NCBI GenBank assembly: GCA_016926135.1
Contig: JAFGPH010000055.1
Location: 1-5,350 of the forward strand
Direction of reading: 5' to 3'
Origin: Deltaproteobacteria bacterium
Lineage (GTDB): Bacteria; Desulfobacterota; DSM-4660; Desulfatiglandales; HGW-15
Length of the DNA: 5,350 nucleotides
The translations under genes and the position numbers were made by a program. Every line of letters begins with the position of its first letter. The first letter of the stretch is position 1. This document shows, piece by piece, positions 4,224 to 5,350 of the stretch. A model generated the notes under the pieces. The model was not told the DNA's origin. It did no database searches and worked only from the letters and a program-made list of their open reading frames with translations.

Positions 4224-5350
4224 ATGGAAGATGAGAAGACGACGAAAGGCGGCCTCCCGGTTCTGGTGATCGGAGGGGGCATCGGAGGAATCAAGGCGGC
4301 GCTGGATCTGGCGGAGGCCGGCAGGGATGTCGTCCTCGTCGACAAGGCCCCGGCCATCGGGGGGCTGATGACCCAGCTGGACAGGACTTTTCCCACTAAC
4401 AACTGCGATCTGTGCACCTTTTCCCCCCACCTGGCGGAAAGCGGCCGGCAGCTCCACATCCAACTTCTGCCCCTGACGGAATTGGCGGATCTGAAGGGGA
4501 GCGAGGGAGATTTCGAGGCGGTCCTGAAGACACGTCCCCGCTTTATCGATCTCGAGAAATGCACCGCCTGCGGAGATTGTCTCAGGGAATTTCCGCAGTG
4601 CGTGCGGTTCACGCCGGGCCTGGATCACAGGGCGCCCACCTGCATGCGTTACCCCAGGGCCACGCCCTATGCCTATTCCATCGAAATGGAGAATTGCGCC
4701 GACAGAAATGCCCTGGCTCAGGTCTGCCAAGCCGGCGCCATTCTGCCGGAGGACTCCGGGAAAACGCATCGGCTGCGGGTGGGGTCCGTCGTGCTGGCAG
4801 CCGGGGCAAGCCTGTTTGACCCTTCCGTACTGGAACCCTACGGCTATGGCGTGTACCCCAACGTCCTCACCGCTCTGGAATACGAACAGATCCTCTCCGC
4901 CTCGGGTCCCACCTCAGGTTTGCTCGTGCGCCCTTCGGACAGGAAGCAGCCCCGAAAGATCGCATGGATTCAGTGCGTGGGATCCCGCAGCGTGAAGGAA
5001 CCCTGCGTGTCCTACTGCTCGAGCGCCTGCTGCATGTTCGCCCTGAAGGAAGCCGTGGTGACCAAGGAGCGATACCTGAACGAGATCGAAACGGTCATCT
5101 TCTACATGGACATGAGGACCTCGGGCAAGGATTACGAGCTGTATTTGAATCGGGCGGTCGGCGAATTCGGCGTTCGGCTGGAGCGGGCCCGGCCCCACAG
5201 CGTGGTACCGGAACCCGAAACAGGGAACCTGGTCATCACCTACCTTCCGGAAGCGGACAGCCTGCCCAGAAGCGAGGTCTTTGATGTGGTGGTCCTCTCC
5301 ACGGGCTTCGTGGCTTCTCCGGACCTGATCGAGCTTGCCCACAAACTGGG
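4224..5350 (+). CDS. HdrA-like heterodisulfide reductase subunit A, FAD/Fe-S protein (3' end outside window)
   Basis: The first 375 residues are present and the gene is open at the window edge. HdrA is the FAD-containing flavin-bifurcating subunit of heterodisulfide-reductase complexes in the cytoplasm. Visible elements: FAD-binding GGGIGG (17-22) with the acidic end of strand 2 at D40 and the GG motif at 46-47; TFPTNNCDLC (55-64), matching the HdrA TFPT-x-x-C-x-x-C motif; an inserted ferredoxin-like domain (about 105-175); and IQCVGSR plus the cysteines C261, C265, C269, C270 (250-271), a known HdrA Fe-S signature. The inserted domain is unusual: the first cluster reads C113, C116, C119 with Phe at the normal fourth Cys (123) and C126 shifted, and the second keeps only C158 and C168, with an additional C140. 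Start: ATG 4224 lacks an ideal Shine-Dalgarno; GTG 4185 (overlapping the previous stop) and TTG 4218 are in frame. Coupled to the MetF-like gene 35 nt upstream. Confidence 0.88.
   Translation, partial: MEDEKTTKGGLPVLVIGGGIGGIKAALDLAEAGRDVVLVDKAPAIGGLMTQLDRTFPTNNCDLCTFSPHLAESGRQLHIQLLPLTELADLKGSEGDFEAVLKTRPRFIDLEKCTACGDCLREFPQCVRFTPGLDHRAPTCMRYPRATPYAYSIEMENCADRNALAQVCQAGAILPEDSGKTHRLRVGSVVLAAGASLFDPSVLEPYGYGVYPNVLTALEYEQILSASGPTSGLLVRPSDRKQPRKIAWIQCVGSRSVKEPCVSYCSSACCMFALKEAVVTKERYLNEIETVIFYMDMRTSGKDYELYLNRAVGEFGVRLERARPHSVVPEPETGNLVITYLPEADSLPRSEVFDVVVLSTGFVASPDLIELAHKL

Noticed and set aside
3094..4224. 376-codon open frame on the minus strand
   Set aside because: Antisense to the MetF-like gene; the translation is rich in His, Arg and Gly without motifs, as expected of a shadow frame.
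3837..4769. 310-codon open frame on the minus strand across the MetF-like/HdrA-like junction
   Set aside because: It crosses two well-supported plus-strand genes and has no domain signature.

Overview
The window looks like a chromosomal segment of an anaerobic, selenocysteine-using bacterium, most likely a Desulfobacterota (former deltaproteobacterial) sulfate reducer or syntroph. This rests on four things seen together: a peroxiredoxin whose peroxidatic residue is encoded by an in-frame TGA, a one-component sigma-54-type regulator with a PAS domain, a MetF-like flavoprotein, and an HdrA-type electron-bifurcation subunit. The lineage is inferred from gene content and the style of the proteins, not from a marker gene.

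Layout. The left edge (minus strand) holds the first codons of a small NifX/NifB-type iron-molybdenum-cofactor-binding protein. A gene-free stretch of about 600 bp follows, richer in A+T than the genes. It contains two inverted repeats and a very good -24/-12 (sigma-54) promoter at 513-528 pointing right. Next comes prxU (665-1384, +), a selenoprotein peroxiredoxin that a standard translation would split at the TGA at 917-919. prxU converges with a PAS/AAA+/HTH sigma-54 activator gene (1439-2803, minus), and the two share a long terminator hairpin (1407-1438). A 500-bp intergenic region then separates this block from a rightward pair: a MetF-family gene (3316-4188) and an HdrA-family gene (4224 to the window end, incomplete).

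How the parts may work together. The sigma-54 promoter ahead of prxU, with the sigma-54-type activator immediately beyond prxU, suggests inducible control of peroxide defence, though the activator has an altered GAFTGA loop. The MetF/HdrA pair resembles the known association of methylene-tetrahydrofolate reductase with heterodisulfide-reductase-type subunits in acetogens. Here, however, both proteins depart from the canonical sequence: MetF has Gln, Glu and Pro where the family normally has catalytic or folate-contacting Glu, Asp and Gln, and HdrA has an incomplete set of ferredoxin-domain cysteines. The pair may therefore be a divergent, possibly neofunctionalised module. It is the part of the window most likely to hold something not yet described.
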